DNA from: an uncultured Peptococcaceae bacterium
Lineage (GTDB): Bacteria > Bacillota > Peptococcia > Peptococcales > Peptococcaceae
Reading direction: 5' to 3'
Assembly (NCBI GenBank): GCA_938044045.1
Contig: CALIQN010000001.1
Span: 1 to 24,491, forward strand
Length of the DNA: 24,491 nt
In this document: piece by piece, positions 15,477 to 23,589 of the stretch
How positions within the stretch are numbered: position 1 is the first letter of the stretch
Layout of the letters: every line of letters begins with the position of its first letter
The notes under the pieces: generated by a model
Told to the model about the DNA's origin: nothing
Databases searched by the model: none
Seen by the model: the letters and a program-made list of their open reading frames with translations, nothing else
Translations under genes and position numbers: made by a program

Positions 15477-16210
15477 TTCAAGTACAGGGTGTGACAAAAT
15501 CCTTTGGTCATAAGGTTGTCTTAAAAAATATTAATTTGAGTGTTAATAAAGGTGAAGTTGTTGTTATTATTGGGCCAAGTGGTTCAGGTAAAAGTACCTT
15601 ACTTCGCTTATTAAATGGCTTGGAATTACCAAATCAAGGGGAAGTAAAGGTACTAGGAGAGGTCACCTTGACGTCAAAAACAAAAGAAAATGATCCTGTA
15701 CTGATTAAAATTCGTACGAGAATAGGTATGGTATTCCAACGTTTTAATCTTTTTCCACATAAACATGTTCTCGATAATATTATTGAGGCACCAGTTCAAG
15801 TCTTAAAAGAAGATAAGGCAATAGCAACAGAAAAAGCACTCAAGCTTTTAAAAAAAGTAGGTTTAGAAGATAGAAAGGATGCTTGGCCAAGTGCTTTATC
15901 TGGTGGACAACAGCAACGTGTTGCTATTGCTCGTGCTTTGGCAATGAATCCTGAAATTATGCTTTTTGATGAGCCAACCAGTGCCCTAGATCCAGAGCTA
16001 GTGGATGATGTTTTACAAGTTATGAAGGGGCTAGCAACAGAAGGGATGACGATGGTGGTGGTGACTCATGAGATGGGTTTTGCAAGAGAGATGGCAGATA
16101 GAGTCATCTTTATGGATGAGGGTACGATAGTAGAAGAAGGGTCACCAGAGGCTATTTTTACCTCTCCAAAAGAAGAACGTACGAGAGCATTTTTATCTCG
16201 GGTATTATAG
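15473..16210 (+). CDS. Polar amino-acid ABC transporter ATP-binding protein (GlnQ/HisP type)
   Basis: This 245-residue ATPase powers the transporter encoded by the two preceding genes. All nucleotide-binding motifs are intact: Walker A GPSGSGKST (34-42), the Q-loop in MVFQRFNLFPH (about 86-96), signature LSGGQQQR (142-149), Walker B IMLFDE with Glu167, the D-loop SALD, and the switch His199 in VTHEMGF. The QRFNLFPH segment and overall length are typical of the PAAT (polar amino-acid) group. The start ATG overlaps the permease stop (ATGA) and is preceded by GAGAGGAAA. Only 10 nt separate its stop from ispE, with no terminator visible. Confidence 0.96.
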   Translation: MIQVQGVTKSFGHKVVLKNINLSVNKGEVVVIIGPSGSGKSTLLRLLNGLELPNQGEVKVLGEVTLTSKTKENDPVLIKIRTRIGMVFQRFNLFPHKHVLDNIIEAPVQVLKEDKAIATEKALKLLKKVGLEDRKDAWPSALSGGQQQRVAIARALAMNPEIMLFDEPTSALDPELVDDVLQVMKGLATEGMTMVVVTHEMGFAREMADRVIFMDEGTIVEEGSPEAIFTSPKEERTRAFLSRVL

Positions 16211-16220
16211 GGTGTGAATA

Positions 16221-17102
16221 ATGGGCGTTAATGTAAGAGCGTATAGCAAGATTAATTTAAGACTAGAAGTTTTAGGTAAACGAGATGATGGCTATCATGA
16301 GGTATGGATGGTCATGCAAATGCTTCGTCTATGGGATAATATCCATATTTCTTCGGCAAGGCGTAATCGTATTTTTTCTAATCATGAATTTGTACCAAAT
16401 AATCGTAACAATCTTGCCATGAAGGCTGCTGAGTTGATGCAGGAATATTATCAGATGCCTCAAGTGAGCATCACAATTCAAAAAAACATCCCTGTTTCTG
16501 CAGGTATGGCAGGTGGTAGCAGTGATGCTGCAGCTGTTTTACTAGGTATGCGTGAATTATTTAATCAAAAGATAACAACTGAAGACTTATGTACACTAGG
16601 AGAAAAGCTAGGGTCAGATGTGCCTTTTTGTATCATGGGGCCAACTGCCCTAGCTTATGGTCGTGGAGAAAAAATTACCCCTCTTCCTAGTCCTAAGAAA
16701 CTTTATGTTCTTGTTATTAAGGCGAATTTTGGCGTATCAACAGCCAAGATTTATCAACAATTTGAGCTATCGAAAAAAGTTCAAGGGGATTATCTAGCCT
16801 TTAAAAAGGCTATGGAAGAAAAAAACATAGATTATATTTTAGCAAATCTTTCTAATGACCTTGAAACTACTACCTTTTCATTGTATCCTAAGGTTGAGTT
16901 AACAAAACGTGATCTTTTAAACCGAGGTATACGTCATGTCTTGATGAGTGGCAGTGGTCCAACTGTGTTTAGTTTGTTTAAAACGTCAGAAGAGGCGATG
17001 TATTGGTTTAAAGTTTTACAAAAAGATTATCCACATATTTTATTGACCACCACACTAGTAGCAGAGGATTTGGATGATAGAGTACTAAAGTGTGATGATT
17101 AG
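16221..17102 (+). CDS. ispE: 4-diphosphocytidyl-2-C-methyl-D-erythritol kinase (IspE)
   Basis: This 293-residue GHMP kinase phosphorylates CDP-methylerythritol in the MEP pathway to isoprenoids, which supplies precursors for the undecaprenyl carrier used with UppP. The motifs are AYSKINLRLEVLGKRDDGYH with Lys10, the glycine-rich ATP loop PVSAGMAGGSSDAAA (91-105), GSDVPF with catalytic-site Asp133, and the C-terminal MSGSGPTVF. The ribosome binding site (AGGGTG) is weaker than those of its neighbours. I found no convincing promoter between it and the transporter genes, so it may depend on upstream transcription. Its TAG stop merges into the glmU ribosome binding site. Confidence 0.97.
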   Translation: MGVNVRAYSKINLRLEVLGKRDDGYHEVWMVMQMLRLWDNIHISSARRNRIFSNHEFVPNNRNNLAMKAAELMQEYYQMPQVSITIQKNIPVSAGMAGGSSDAAAVLLGMRELFNQKITTEDLCTLGEKLGSDVPFCIMGPTALAYGRGEKITPLPSPKKLYVLVIKANFGVSTAKIYQQFELSKKVQGDYLAFKKAMEEKNIDYILANLSNDLETTTFSLYPKVELTKRDLLNRGIRHVLMSGSGPTVFSLFKTSEEAMYWFKVLQKDYPHILLTTTLVAEDLDDRVLKCDD

Positions 17103-17112
17103 GAGAGATGAG

Positions 17113-18474
17113 ATGAAGCGTTCAGCGATTATTTTGGCCGCTGGTCATGGGACAAGGATGAAATCAAGAAAACCTAAAGTACTCCATGAAATTTTAGGAA
17201 AATCAATGGTTTTGTGGGTTTCTGATACAATCAAAGCAGCTGGAATTTCCGACTTAACCCTTATTGTTGGTTATCAACATGAGCGTGTCCAAGGGGCTCT
17301 TTTAGATGAGGGGTTCTCTTTTGTGTATCAAGAAAAGCAAGAGGGAACGGGTCATGCTGTATCATTAGGGGCAAATAGCCTAAAAGATCTAGAGGAATTT
17401 GATACAGTCTTGGTCGCCTGTGGCGATACACCATTACTCACCAAGGAAAGTTTAGAAGCTTTGATTAATCGTCATGAAAGTCAAGGTCAAGTGATGACGG
17501 TTTTGACAACTCGTGTCGATAATCCTTATGGTTATGGTAGAATTTTACTTCAAGATGGTAATGTCTGTGGCATAGTGGAGGAAAAAGATGCTACAGAAGA
17601 AGAGCGTAAAATTAACCTTATTAATACAGGGACGTACTGTTTTAAGGGGAGCTTTTTAAAAGACTATTTGCCGAGGTTAAAAAATGATAATGCTCAAGGG
17701 GAATATTATCTTACTGATTTACTTGCGATGGCAGTAGAAGCGGGCTATCGTGTTGGAGAATATACTTTAGAGGATGATAGAGAAGGTCTTGGGGTCAATA
17801 ATCGTTTGCAACTTTCTGTTGCCACTGAGTTAATGCAAAGGCGAATTGTAGAAAAACATATGTTAAATGGTGTGAGTTTTACCAATCCAAATTATGTTTA
17901 TATCGAGCCTGGAGTTTCTATAGAAGAGGATGTTTTAATTGAGGGTGGCGTCAGCCTTTTGGGACAGACAGTGATTAAAAAAGGTACGGTGATTGAGTCT
18001 GGATCAAAGGTTACTGATAGTATTGTGGGCGAGGATTCTGTCATCAAATCATCCGTGCTTTGGTCATGTGAGGTAGGCAATGGTTGTTATATTGGACCTT
18101 TTGCCTATCTTAGACCAAATACCATCTTAAAAGATTATGTTAAAATCGGTGACTTTGTTGAGGTTAAAAATAGCACAGTTGGACAAGGCACAAAGATTCC
18201 CCATTTATCTTATGTAGGGGATAGTACGTTAGGAGAGCGCATTAATATAGGCTGTGGTTCTATTACATGTAACTATGATGGGTTGAAAAAACATAGGACA
18301 GTCATTGAAGATGATGTATTTGTTGGAAGTAATACAAACTTGGTTGCACCAGTTACCATAAGAGAAGGTGCAGTCATTGGTGCAGGATCAACGATTACTA
18401 AAGATGTTGATTCAGGGACGTTGGCACTAACAAGAGCACCACTGAAGATAGTGAAATCTTGGAAAAAAAGATAA
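17113..18474 (+). CDS. glmU: Bifunctional UDP-N-acetylglucosamine pyrophosphorylase / glucosamine-1-phosphate N-acetyltransferase
   Basis: This 453-residue enzyme makes UDP-GlcNAc, the entry sugar for peptidoglycan and wall polymers. The N-terminal uridylyltransferase domain (about 1-230) has LAAGHGTRMKS (8-18) with PKVLHEI after it, and the QEGTGHA and GDTPLL motifs. The C-terminal part (about 250-450) is a left-handed beta helix of hexapeptide repeats with the acetyltransferase histidine His364 (E. coli His363 equivalent) and the GCGSITCNYDG loop. I chose ATG 17113 because AGGAG (17101-17105) lies 7 nt upstream. GTG 17092 and ATG 17095 would start inside ispE with no ribosome binding site. 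Confidence 0.97.
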   Translation: MKRSAIILAAGHGTRMKSRKPKVLHEILGKSMVLWVSDTIKAAGISDLTLIVGYQHERVQGALLDEGFSFVYQEKQEGTGHAVSLGANSLKDLEEFDTVLVACGDTPLLTKESLEALINRHESQGQVMTVLTTRVDNPYGYGRILLQDGNVCGIVEEKDATEEERKINLINTGTYCFKGSFLKDYLPRLKNDNAQGEYYLTDLLAMAVEAGYRVGEYTLEDDREGLGVNNRLQLSVATELMQRRIVEKHMLNGVSFTNPNYVYIEPGVSIEEDVLIEGGVSLLGQTVIKKGTVIESGSKVTDSIVGEDSVIKSSVLWSCEVGNGCYIGPFAYLRPNTILKDYVKIGDFVEVKNSTVGQGTKIPHLSYVGDSTLGERINIGCGSITCNYDGLKKHRTVIEDDVFVGSNTNLVAPVTIREGAVIGAGSTITKDVDSGTLALTRAPLKIVKSWKKR

Positions 18475-18484
18475 GGGGACTGTT

Positions 18485-19444
18485 ATGTATAACTTTGAAT
18501 TAGAAAAAAGAATTAATCATCTAAAAATTGTAAGTGGTAATGCGAATAGAGAATTAGCAGAGGCAATTGCTAAGAGTTTAGGTATTGATGTAGCTCGTGC
18601 GAGTATTTCTAAATTTAGTGATGGTGAAATCAATGTGAATTTTGAGGAAAGTGTTAGAGGTTGTGATGTTTTTGTCGTACAACCAACCTGTGAACCTGTC
18701 AATGATAATATCATGGAATTGCTTATTATGATTGATGCCTTAAAACGTGCCTCAGCTGCTCGTATTACAGCAGTGATACCATACTATGGCTATGCAAGAC
18801 AGGATAGAAAGTCCCGTGGTAGAGAGCCTATCACTGCTAAACTTGTTGCCAATCTTATTCAAAGTGCTGGTGCAACAAGAGTGTTGACTGTAGATCTCCA
18901 TGCACAACAAATCCAAGGCTTTTTTGATATTCCTGTTGATCATTTGGTGGCTTCTGGCTTAATTGCAGAGTATTATAAAGCAAAAAATCTAGAAGATGTT
19001 GTGGTGGTAAGCCCAGATACCGGTGGGGTAAGACGTGCTCGTATTTTGGCAGAACAAATGGGCGCACCTCTAGCCATTATTGACAAAAGAAGACCTATGC
19101 CTAACGTCTCTGAAGTGATGAATATTATTGGTGAGATAGAAGGCAAGACAGTGATTATGATAGATGATATTATTGATACTGCTGGTACTATCACCAATGC
19201 AGCAACAGCCCTTGCTCAACGTGGTGCAAAAGATATTTATGTGTCTTGTACCCATGCGATTTTATCTGGGCCAGCTGTAGAACGCATTAAAAACGCTCCT
19301 ATCAAAGAAGTTGTCACCACCAATACCATTCCACAACAAAAACACATTGAACTTTTAAATCTCAAAGCCCTATCTGTTGCGCCTCTTATCGGGGAAGCCA
19401 TTATGAGAATTTATCAAAATGCTCCTGTAAGTGAGATGTTTTAA
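18485..19444 (+). CDS. prs: Ribose-phosphate pyrophosphokinase (PRPP synthetase, class I)
   Basis: This 319-residue enzyme makes PRPP from ribose-5-phosphate and ATP for purine, pyrimidine, NAD, histidine and tryptophan synthesis. The class I features are visible: SGNANRELA near the N terminus, the FSDGEINV flexible-loop segment, YYGYARQDRK, the DLHAQQIQGFF stretch, VVVSPDTGGVRRAR, and the PRPP loop DDIIDTAGT (227-235). The ATG follows AAGGGGA. Placement after glmU and before pth is the standard Bacillota order. The stop shares a base with the pth start (TAATG). Confidence 0.98.
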   Translation: MYNFELEKRINHLKIVSGNANRELAEAIAKSLGIDVARASISKFSDGEINVNFEESVRGCDVFVVQPTCEPVNDNIMELLIMIDALKRASAARITAVIPYYGYARQDRKSRGREPITAKLVANLIQSAGATRVLTVDLHAQQIQGFFDIPVDHLVASGLIAEYYKAKNLEDVVVVSPDTGGVRRARILAEQMGAPLAIIDKRRPMPNVSEVMNIIGEIEGKTVIMIDDIIDTAGTITNAATALAQRGAKDIYVSCTHAILSGPAVERIKNAPIKEVVTTNTIPQQKHIELLNLKALSVAPLIGEAIMRIYQNAPVSEMF

Positions 19445-20004
19445 TGAAAGTCATCATAGGATTAGGCAATCCAGGTAAAGCCTATGAAAAGACAAAACAT
19501 AACGTCGGTTTTATGTTTTTGGACAAGGTCGCACAATCACTAGGGATTGCGATCGAAAAAAAAGCACATGAAGCCCTGGTCGGTATAGGTTTTTATCAAA
19601 GTAAGAAAGTCTTACTGGTTAAGCCACAAACCTTTATGAATTTGAGTGGTAAAGCCGTCTGGCAGGTGCTTGATTACTATAATGATCAAATAGAAGAATT
19701 CATTGTGGTCTATGATGATATGGATACAGAATTAGGACAAATTCGTTTTAAGAAAAAGGGAAGTGCTGGTGGACATAATGGCATTAAGTCCATTATTTCA
19801 AGTTTAAATTCCCAAGAATTTGATCGTTTAAAAATAGGGATTGGGCAAAAGAAAACGGATGCCGTAAAGCATGTTTTAGGTGATTTTTCATCATCAGAAC
19901 AAAAGGTTTTAGAAGAAGTCTTTGAAGAGGCTTATAAAGGACTCTTATCATGGTTAGAAAGTGATATTGACAAGGTAATGAATCAGTATAATAGAAAAAA
20001 GTAA
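19444..20004 (+). CDS. pth: Peptidyl-tRNA hydrolase
   Basis: This 186-residue enzyme releases tRNA from prematurely dropped-off peptidyl-tRNA. Active-site residues are all present: Asn9 (GLGNPG), catalytic His19 (KTKHNVGF), Asn66 (FMNLSG), Asp92 (YDDMD), and Asn112 in GSAGGHNGIKS. Length is normal for bacterial Pth. Translation is probably coupled to prs through the TAATG overlap. Its TAA stop lies within the left arm of the following terminator hairpin, so the terminating ribosome and the hairpin compete for the same bases. Confidence 0.97.
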   Translation: MKVIIGLGNPGKAYEKTKHNVGFMFLDKVAQSLGIAIEKKAHEALVGIGFYQSKKVLLVKPQTFMNLSGKAVWQVLDYYNDQIEEFIVVYDDMDTELGQIRFKKKGSAGGHNGIKSIISSLNSQEFDRLKIGIGQKKTDAVKHVLGDFSSSEQKVLEEVFEEAYKGLLSWLESDIDKVMNQYNRKK

Positions 20005-20029
20005 TCAGTGTTTTCACTGATTACTTTTT
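19995..20029 (+). terminator. Intrinsic terminator overlapping the pth stop codon
   Basis: GTAATCAGTG (20001-20010) pairs with CACTGATTAC (20015-20024) across a TTTT loop and is followed by T5. An A tract on the left extends the pairing. The pth TAA (20002-20004) is inside the left arm. This closes the transporter-ispE-glmU-prs-pth unit. Confidence 0.88.
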
Positions 20030-20045
20030 ATATTGGCATTAAAAT
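20017..20045 (+). promoter_or_regulatory. Possible promoter for mfd
   Basis: TAAAAT (20040-20045) has a poor -35 candidate CTGATT (20017-20022) at 17 nt, within the preceding terminator stem. mfd needs some promoter because a strong terminator precedes it, and this is the best I see in the 71-nt gap. The -35 matches only three of six bases. Confidence 0.3.
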
Positions 20046-20075
20046 GATGCAAGAGAAGTGGATTAAGGAGGATAT

Positions 20076-23000
20076 ATGAATAGCTTGGCACCCCAATTCC
20101 TACCTTTATTGGAAAAAAAGTTTACGGGCTTGAATAAAGCACAAAAAACTGAATTTTATGGGATGACAGAAACAGGGAAACGGCTGAGTTTGCCTTTTTT
20201 TATAGAAAGTTTATTAAAACAGAAAAAAGCAATCTTACTGGTTTGTGAGAGTGAAAAGAGGGCCAAAGATTATGCGAATTTTTTAGAGGAATTAGGGATT
20301 GATGCACGCTTTTTCCCTCAAAAAGCCTATACACCCTATGGGGTTTTGTCCCAAAGTCTTGAAACTGAAAAAATAAGGCAAGGGATTTTAAAACAACTTT
20401 TAAGAAGTGAGCTTAAAGTGGTTACGATGAGCTTTCAAGGGCTAAATCAAAATCTAGCACCTAAAGAAGCATTTTTAAAAATGTGCCTAGACCTTAAAAA
20501 AGGTGAGACAACTAGCCGAGCAGATTTGCAGAGACAGCTCTCAAGTTTAGGTTATGAGGCAGTAAAAATTGTTGAAAATGAGGGCGAATTTGCCTTTCGT
20601 GGTGAAGTGCTGGATATTTTTCCTATCGGTGAAACTAAGGCCTTACGCCTAAACTTCTTTGATGATGAAATTGAAGATTTAACGTATTTTGAGGTGAGCA
20701 CGCAAAGGCGACTGCCTTCATCTGCTATTGATGCCATTACCTTGGCACCGGTGTTGAGCATTGATCAAAGTGATGAAATTTTTTTAAGGGCAAAAGAGGC
20801 TATTGAGCTTGCGATAAAGGGATTGAAAGCATCGGGAAAAAATGTGGATTTGGCTTATTTTGACAAAATTCTCTCCGATGAACTTGGTTTTAAAAATCAA
20901 GCAGATCTTTTTTTACCTTTTTTTTATGACCATTTAGAAAGCCTCTTGGATTATTTTTTAAAGCCTCCAGTCATCATGATAGAAAACCTTACAAATTTTG
21001 ATGTTGCTTTAAATAAGGCAATCAATGAAGATAAGGTTCAAACAGAAACCCTAAGACGAGAGGGGCAATTTTTAGAAGCGCAAAGTAGGCTTTTTCTAGA
21101 AAAAGAAACGATTAAGCGTGATATCAATAGATATACTATCATGGCCTATTCTTACTTGCCTAAGCAATCTGAATTTGTAGATATTGGAGAAAAAGTCTAT
21201 AGTATTGGGGAGGATTTAATCACTTATCATGACGATAGGAATGCTTTAGTTAAAGATTTAAATACATGGTTAGAGACAAAGGCAGTTATTTTTACCTATC
21301 AAGATGATGAAGAGAGAAAAAATCTCATTCATTTTTTAGAAGATAATGGACTAAACTATAGCGATAGTTTTGCAAAAGGGCATATTGCCCTTTTGCCTTC
21401 GGCATTAAACTTAAACTACCATTGGCAAGATATGAATGTGGTTTTTCTTTCTTATGAAGTGATTTTTTCTAAAACAAAAAAAACAAGTTCTCGCCAAACG
21501 GAGAAGGAAAATAAAGGCGAATTTAACCTTGATGATTTGGAGTTAGGCGATTATATTGTCCATGAAAATCATGGGATAGGGATTTACGCAGGGGTAGAGC
21601 ATATTGCCTTACAAGATAGCGAAAATGATTATCTCGTCCTTCAATATAAGGGTAATGATCGCCTTTTGATACCAATCGCTCAGGTCAAACACCTTCAAAA
21701 ATATCATGGGGATGACACCAAGGCGCCTAAGGTCACCAATCTTAATTCCAAAGAATGGGTTAAGACTAAAGCAAAGGTTAAAGGTGCGATAGAGGATATT
21801 GCCCATCATCTCCTAAAGACCTCTGCGGAGCGTAAACTGAAAGAGGGAATTAGTTTTTTAGGCTTTAAAGAGGAAGAAGAGCGTTTTTTTGCTTCATTTC
21901 CTTATGTAGAGACGCCAGATCAACTCAAAGCAATCGAAGATACCTTAGCTGATATGACTAGACCCTATCCAATGGATAGGCTAATTTGTGGTGATGTCGG
22001 CTATGGCAAAACAGAAGTTGCTATTAGAGCGAGTTATAGAGCAGTGTTAAATCTCAAGCAAGTCTTGATCTTAGTGCCAACAACAGTGCTTTGCCAACAA
22101 CATTATCGTACCTTTACTGAGCGTTTTTCAGACTTTGATGTCAAAATAGAAGAATTTAGCCGTTTTACGAGCAAAAAAGATGAAAAGCGTATTTTACAAG
22201 ATTTGGCAGACCATAAGATAGATATTTTAATTGCAACCCATAAAGCCTTATCGGATAAGGTCAGTTTTTCAGATTTAGGCCTACTGGTTATTGATGAGGA
22301 GCAACGTTTTGGTGTTAAGCATAAGGAGAAAATCAAGGCACTAAAGACTGATGTGGATATATTAACCCTTTCAGCGACACCAATACCACGCACCTTACAC
22401 ATGTCCATGGTAGGGCTTAGGGATGTGAGCTTAATTGAGACCCCACCAAAAAATCGTCATCCGATTCAGACTTACATCATTGAGCATGATTTATCAACCA
22501 TTAGCCAAGCCATTCAAAAAGAAGTGGCAAGAGGTGGGCAAGTCTTTTATGTTAGAAATAGGATTGATGCCTTGGATGATATTTTGGGAAAATTACAAAA
22601 CAGTCTACTCGATGTTAAAATTGGACTTGCCCACGGTCGGATGAGCGAGAAAGAAATTGATACGGTCATGTTGGCATTTATGAATAAAGAAATCGATGTC
22701 CTACTTTCAACCACGATTATTGAAACAGGGATAGACATCGCCAATGCTAACACCCTTATTGTGGAGTATGCAGATACCCTAGGACTCTCTCAACTTTACC
22801 AGCTAAGGGGGAGAGTGGGGAGAAGTCATCAAGTCGCCTATGCTTACCTTACCTATGCTAAAAACAGGTATCTTACTGAAGTCTCAGAAAAGCGCCTGAT
22901 GGCATTAAGGCAGTATACGGCCTTGGGTTCTGGGTATAAAATCGCTCTAAAAGATTTAAAAATCCGAGGTTCTGGCAATATCTTGGGTAAAGAGCAATCA

Positions 23001-23546
23001 GGACAAATGCTTTCTGTAGGTTTTGAACTTTATATGTACATGCTTGAAGAAACCATTAACCAATTAAAAGGCATTGAAAAGGTCAGTGATGAGGTGGAAA
23101 TGAATCTACAAGTTTCTGCCTATATTCCAAGTGATTATATCAAGGAGAATGCTTTGAGACTCAGTTTATATCGAAAAATTTATGGGATAGCAAATCTAGA
23201 AGAGCTGAAGGCACTTTATTATGATACCTTAGATAGATTTGGTGACTTGCCGAGTCAACTCCTTCGTCTCTTTAGTGTGATGAAAGTGAAAATCTATGCC
23301 AAAGAAGCCTTTATCAAAGCCCTCAGTAAGGGAGAAAAGGGTTATTACTTGAATTTTTATCATGAAAAGTTTTCCGATGAAAAGGTTAGAGCTTTGATGG
23401 ACTACCTACTTCAAGGCAAGTTAGAGGGTAGTTTTGTGGAAAGAAATGGGGAACAGGTCTTTTATCTCTTGGTGAAAAAGCTAGGTGATTTAGATGAACT
23501 GTCTGGGAAACTCAAGGCTATTTCTATGATTGTCAAGAATGATTAA
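20076..23546 (+). CDS. mfd: Transcription-repair coupling factor Mfd
   Basis: This 1156-residue DNA translocase removes RNA polymerase stalled at lesions and recruits UvrA for nucleotide excision repair. The N-terminal UvrB-homology region (about 1-350) includes FFPQKAYTPYG and the GEFAFRGEVLDIFP segment. The RNA polymerase-interaction domain lies around 485-560 (GDYIVHENHGIGIY from about 491). The RecG-like helicase core has Walker A GDVGYGKTE (Lys645), the DEEQ box (740-743), TLSATPIPRTL, and GRVGRSHQVAYAYL. The IRGSGNILGKEQSG translocation motif follows, and the C-terminal domain that masks UvrA binding is complete. The ATG start is 4 nt after AAGGAGG (20065-20071). No terminator follows it. 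Confidence 0.98.
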   Translation: MNSLAPQFLPLLEKKFTGLNKAQKTEFYGMTETGKRLSLPFFIESLLKQKKAILLVCESEKRAKDYANFLEELGIDARFFPQKAYTPYGVLSQSLETEKIRQGILKQLLRSELKVVTMSFQGLNQNLAPKEAFLKMCLDLKKGETTSRADLQRQLSSLGYEAVKIVENEGEFAFRGEVLDIFPIGETKALRLNFFDDEIEDLTYFEVSTQRRLPSSAIDAITLAPVLSIDQSDEIFLRAKEAIELAIKGLKASGKNVDLAYFDKILSDELGFKNQADLFLPFFYDHLESLLDYFLKPPVIMIENLTNFDVALNKAINEDKVQTETLRREGQFLEAQSRLFLEKETIKRDINRYTIMAYSYLPKQSEFVDIGEKVYSIGEDLITYHDDRNALVKDLNTWLETKAVIFTYQDDEERKNLIHFLEDNGLNYSDSFAKGHIALLPSALNLNYHWQDMNVVFLSYEVIFSKTKKTSSRQTEKENKGEFNLDDLELGDYIVHENHGIGIYAGVEHIALQDSENDYLVLQYKGNDRLLIPIAQVKHLQKYHGDDTKAPKVTNLNSKEWVKTKAKVKGAIEDIAHHLLKTSAERKLKEGISFLGFKEEEERFFASFPYVETPDQLKAIEDTLADMTRPYPMDRLICGDVGYGKTEVAIRASYRAVLNLKQVLILVPTTVLCQQHYRTFTERFSDFDVKIEEFSRFTSKKDEKRILQDLADHKIDILIATHKALSDKVSFSDLGLLVIDEEQRFGVKHKEKIKALKTDVDILTLSATPIPRTLHMSMVGLRDVSLIETPPKNRHPIQTYIIEHDLSTISQAIQKEVARGGQVFYVRNRIDALDDILGKLQNSLLDVKIGLAHGRMSEKEIDTVMLAFMNKEIDVLLSTTIIETGIDIANANTLIVEYADTLGLSQLYQLRGRVGRSHQVAYAYLTYAKNRYLTEVSEKRLMALRQYTALGSGYKIALKDLKIRGSGNILGKEQSGQMLSVGFELYMYMLEETINQLKGIEKVSDEVEMNLQVSAYIPSDYIKENALRLSLYRKIYGIANLEELKALYYDTLDRFGDLPSQLLRLFSVMKVKIYAKEAFIKALSKGEKGYYLNFYHEKFSDEKVRALMDYLLQGKLEGSFVERNGEQVFYLLVKKLGDLDELSGKLKAISMIVKND

Positions 23547-23558
23547 AAGTTGTATAAT
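23530..23558 (+). promoter_or_regulatory. Sigma-A-type promoter for the foldase gene, inside the 3' end of mfd
   Basis: TTGTCA (23530-23535) and a perfect TATAAT (23553-23558) are 17 nt apart. The -35 box lies within the last mfd codons and the -10 box just after the stop. The predicted start site, near 23565, is about 25 nt before the TTG start codon of the foldase gene. Confidence 0.85.
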
Positions 23559-23589
23559 GCTCTTAGTTTAAAATTAAGGAGCGATTAAT

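Noticed and set aside
16150..16220. A TATTAT box (in GGGTATTATAGG) as a separate promoter for ispE
   Set aside because: There is no acceptable -35 hexamer at 16-18 nt and no extended -10 TG, so I do not call it.
17092..17112. Earlier glmU starts at GTG 17092 or ATG 17095
   Set aside because: They overlap the end of ispE without a ribosome binding site. ATG 17113 has AGGAG at 7 nt and gives the family N terminus just before the LAAGHGTRMKS motif.
18517..19255. A cluster of open frames antisense to prs (several of 60-75 codons)
   Set aside because: They overlap each other in different frames opposite a highly conserved gene and show no domain. They are shadows of prs.
22103..22408. A 101-codon open frame antisense within mfd
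   Set aside because: It lies opposite the conserved helicase core of mfd, has no recognisable domain, and no ribosome binding site was evident. It is a by-product of codon composition.
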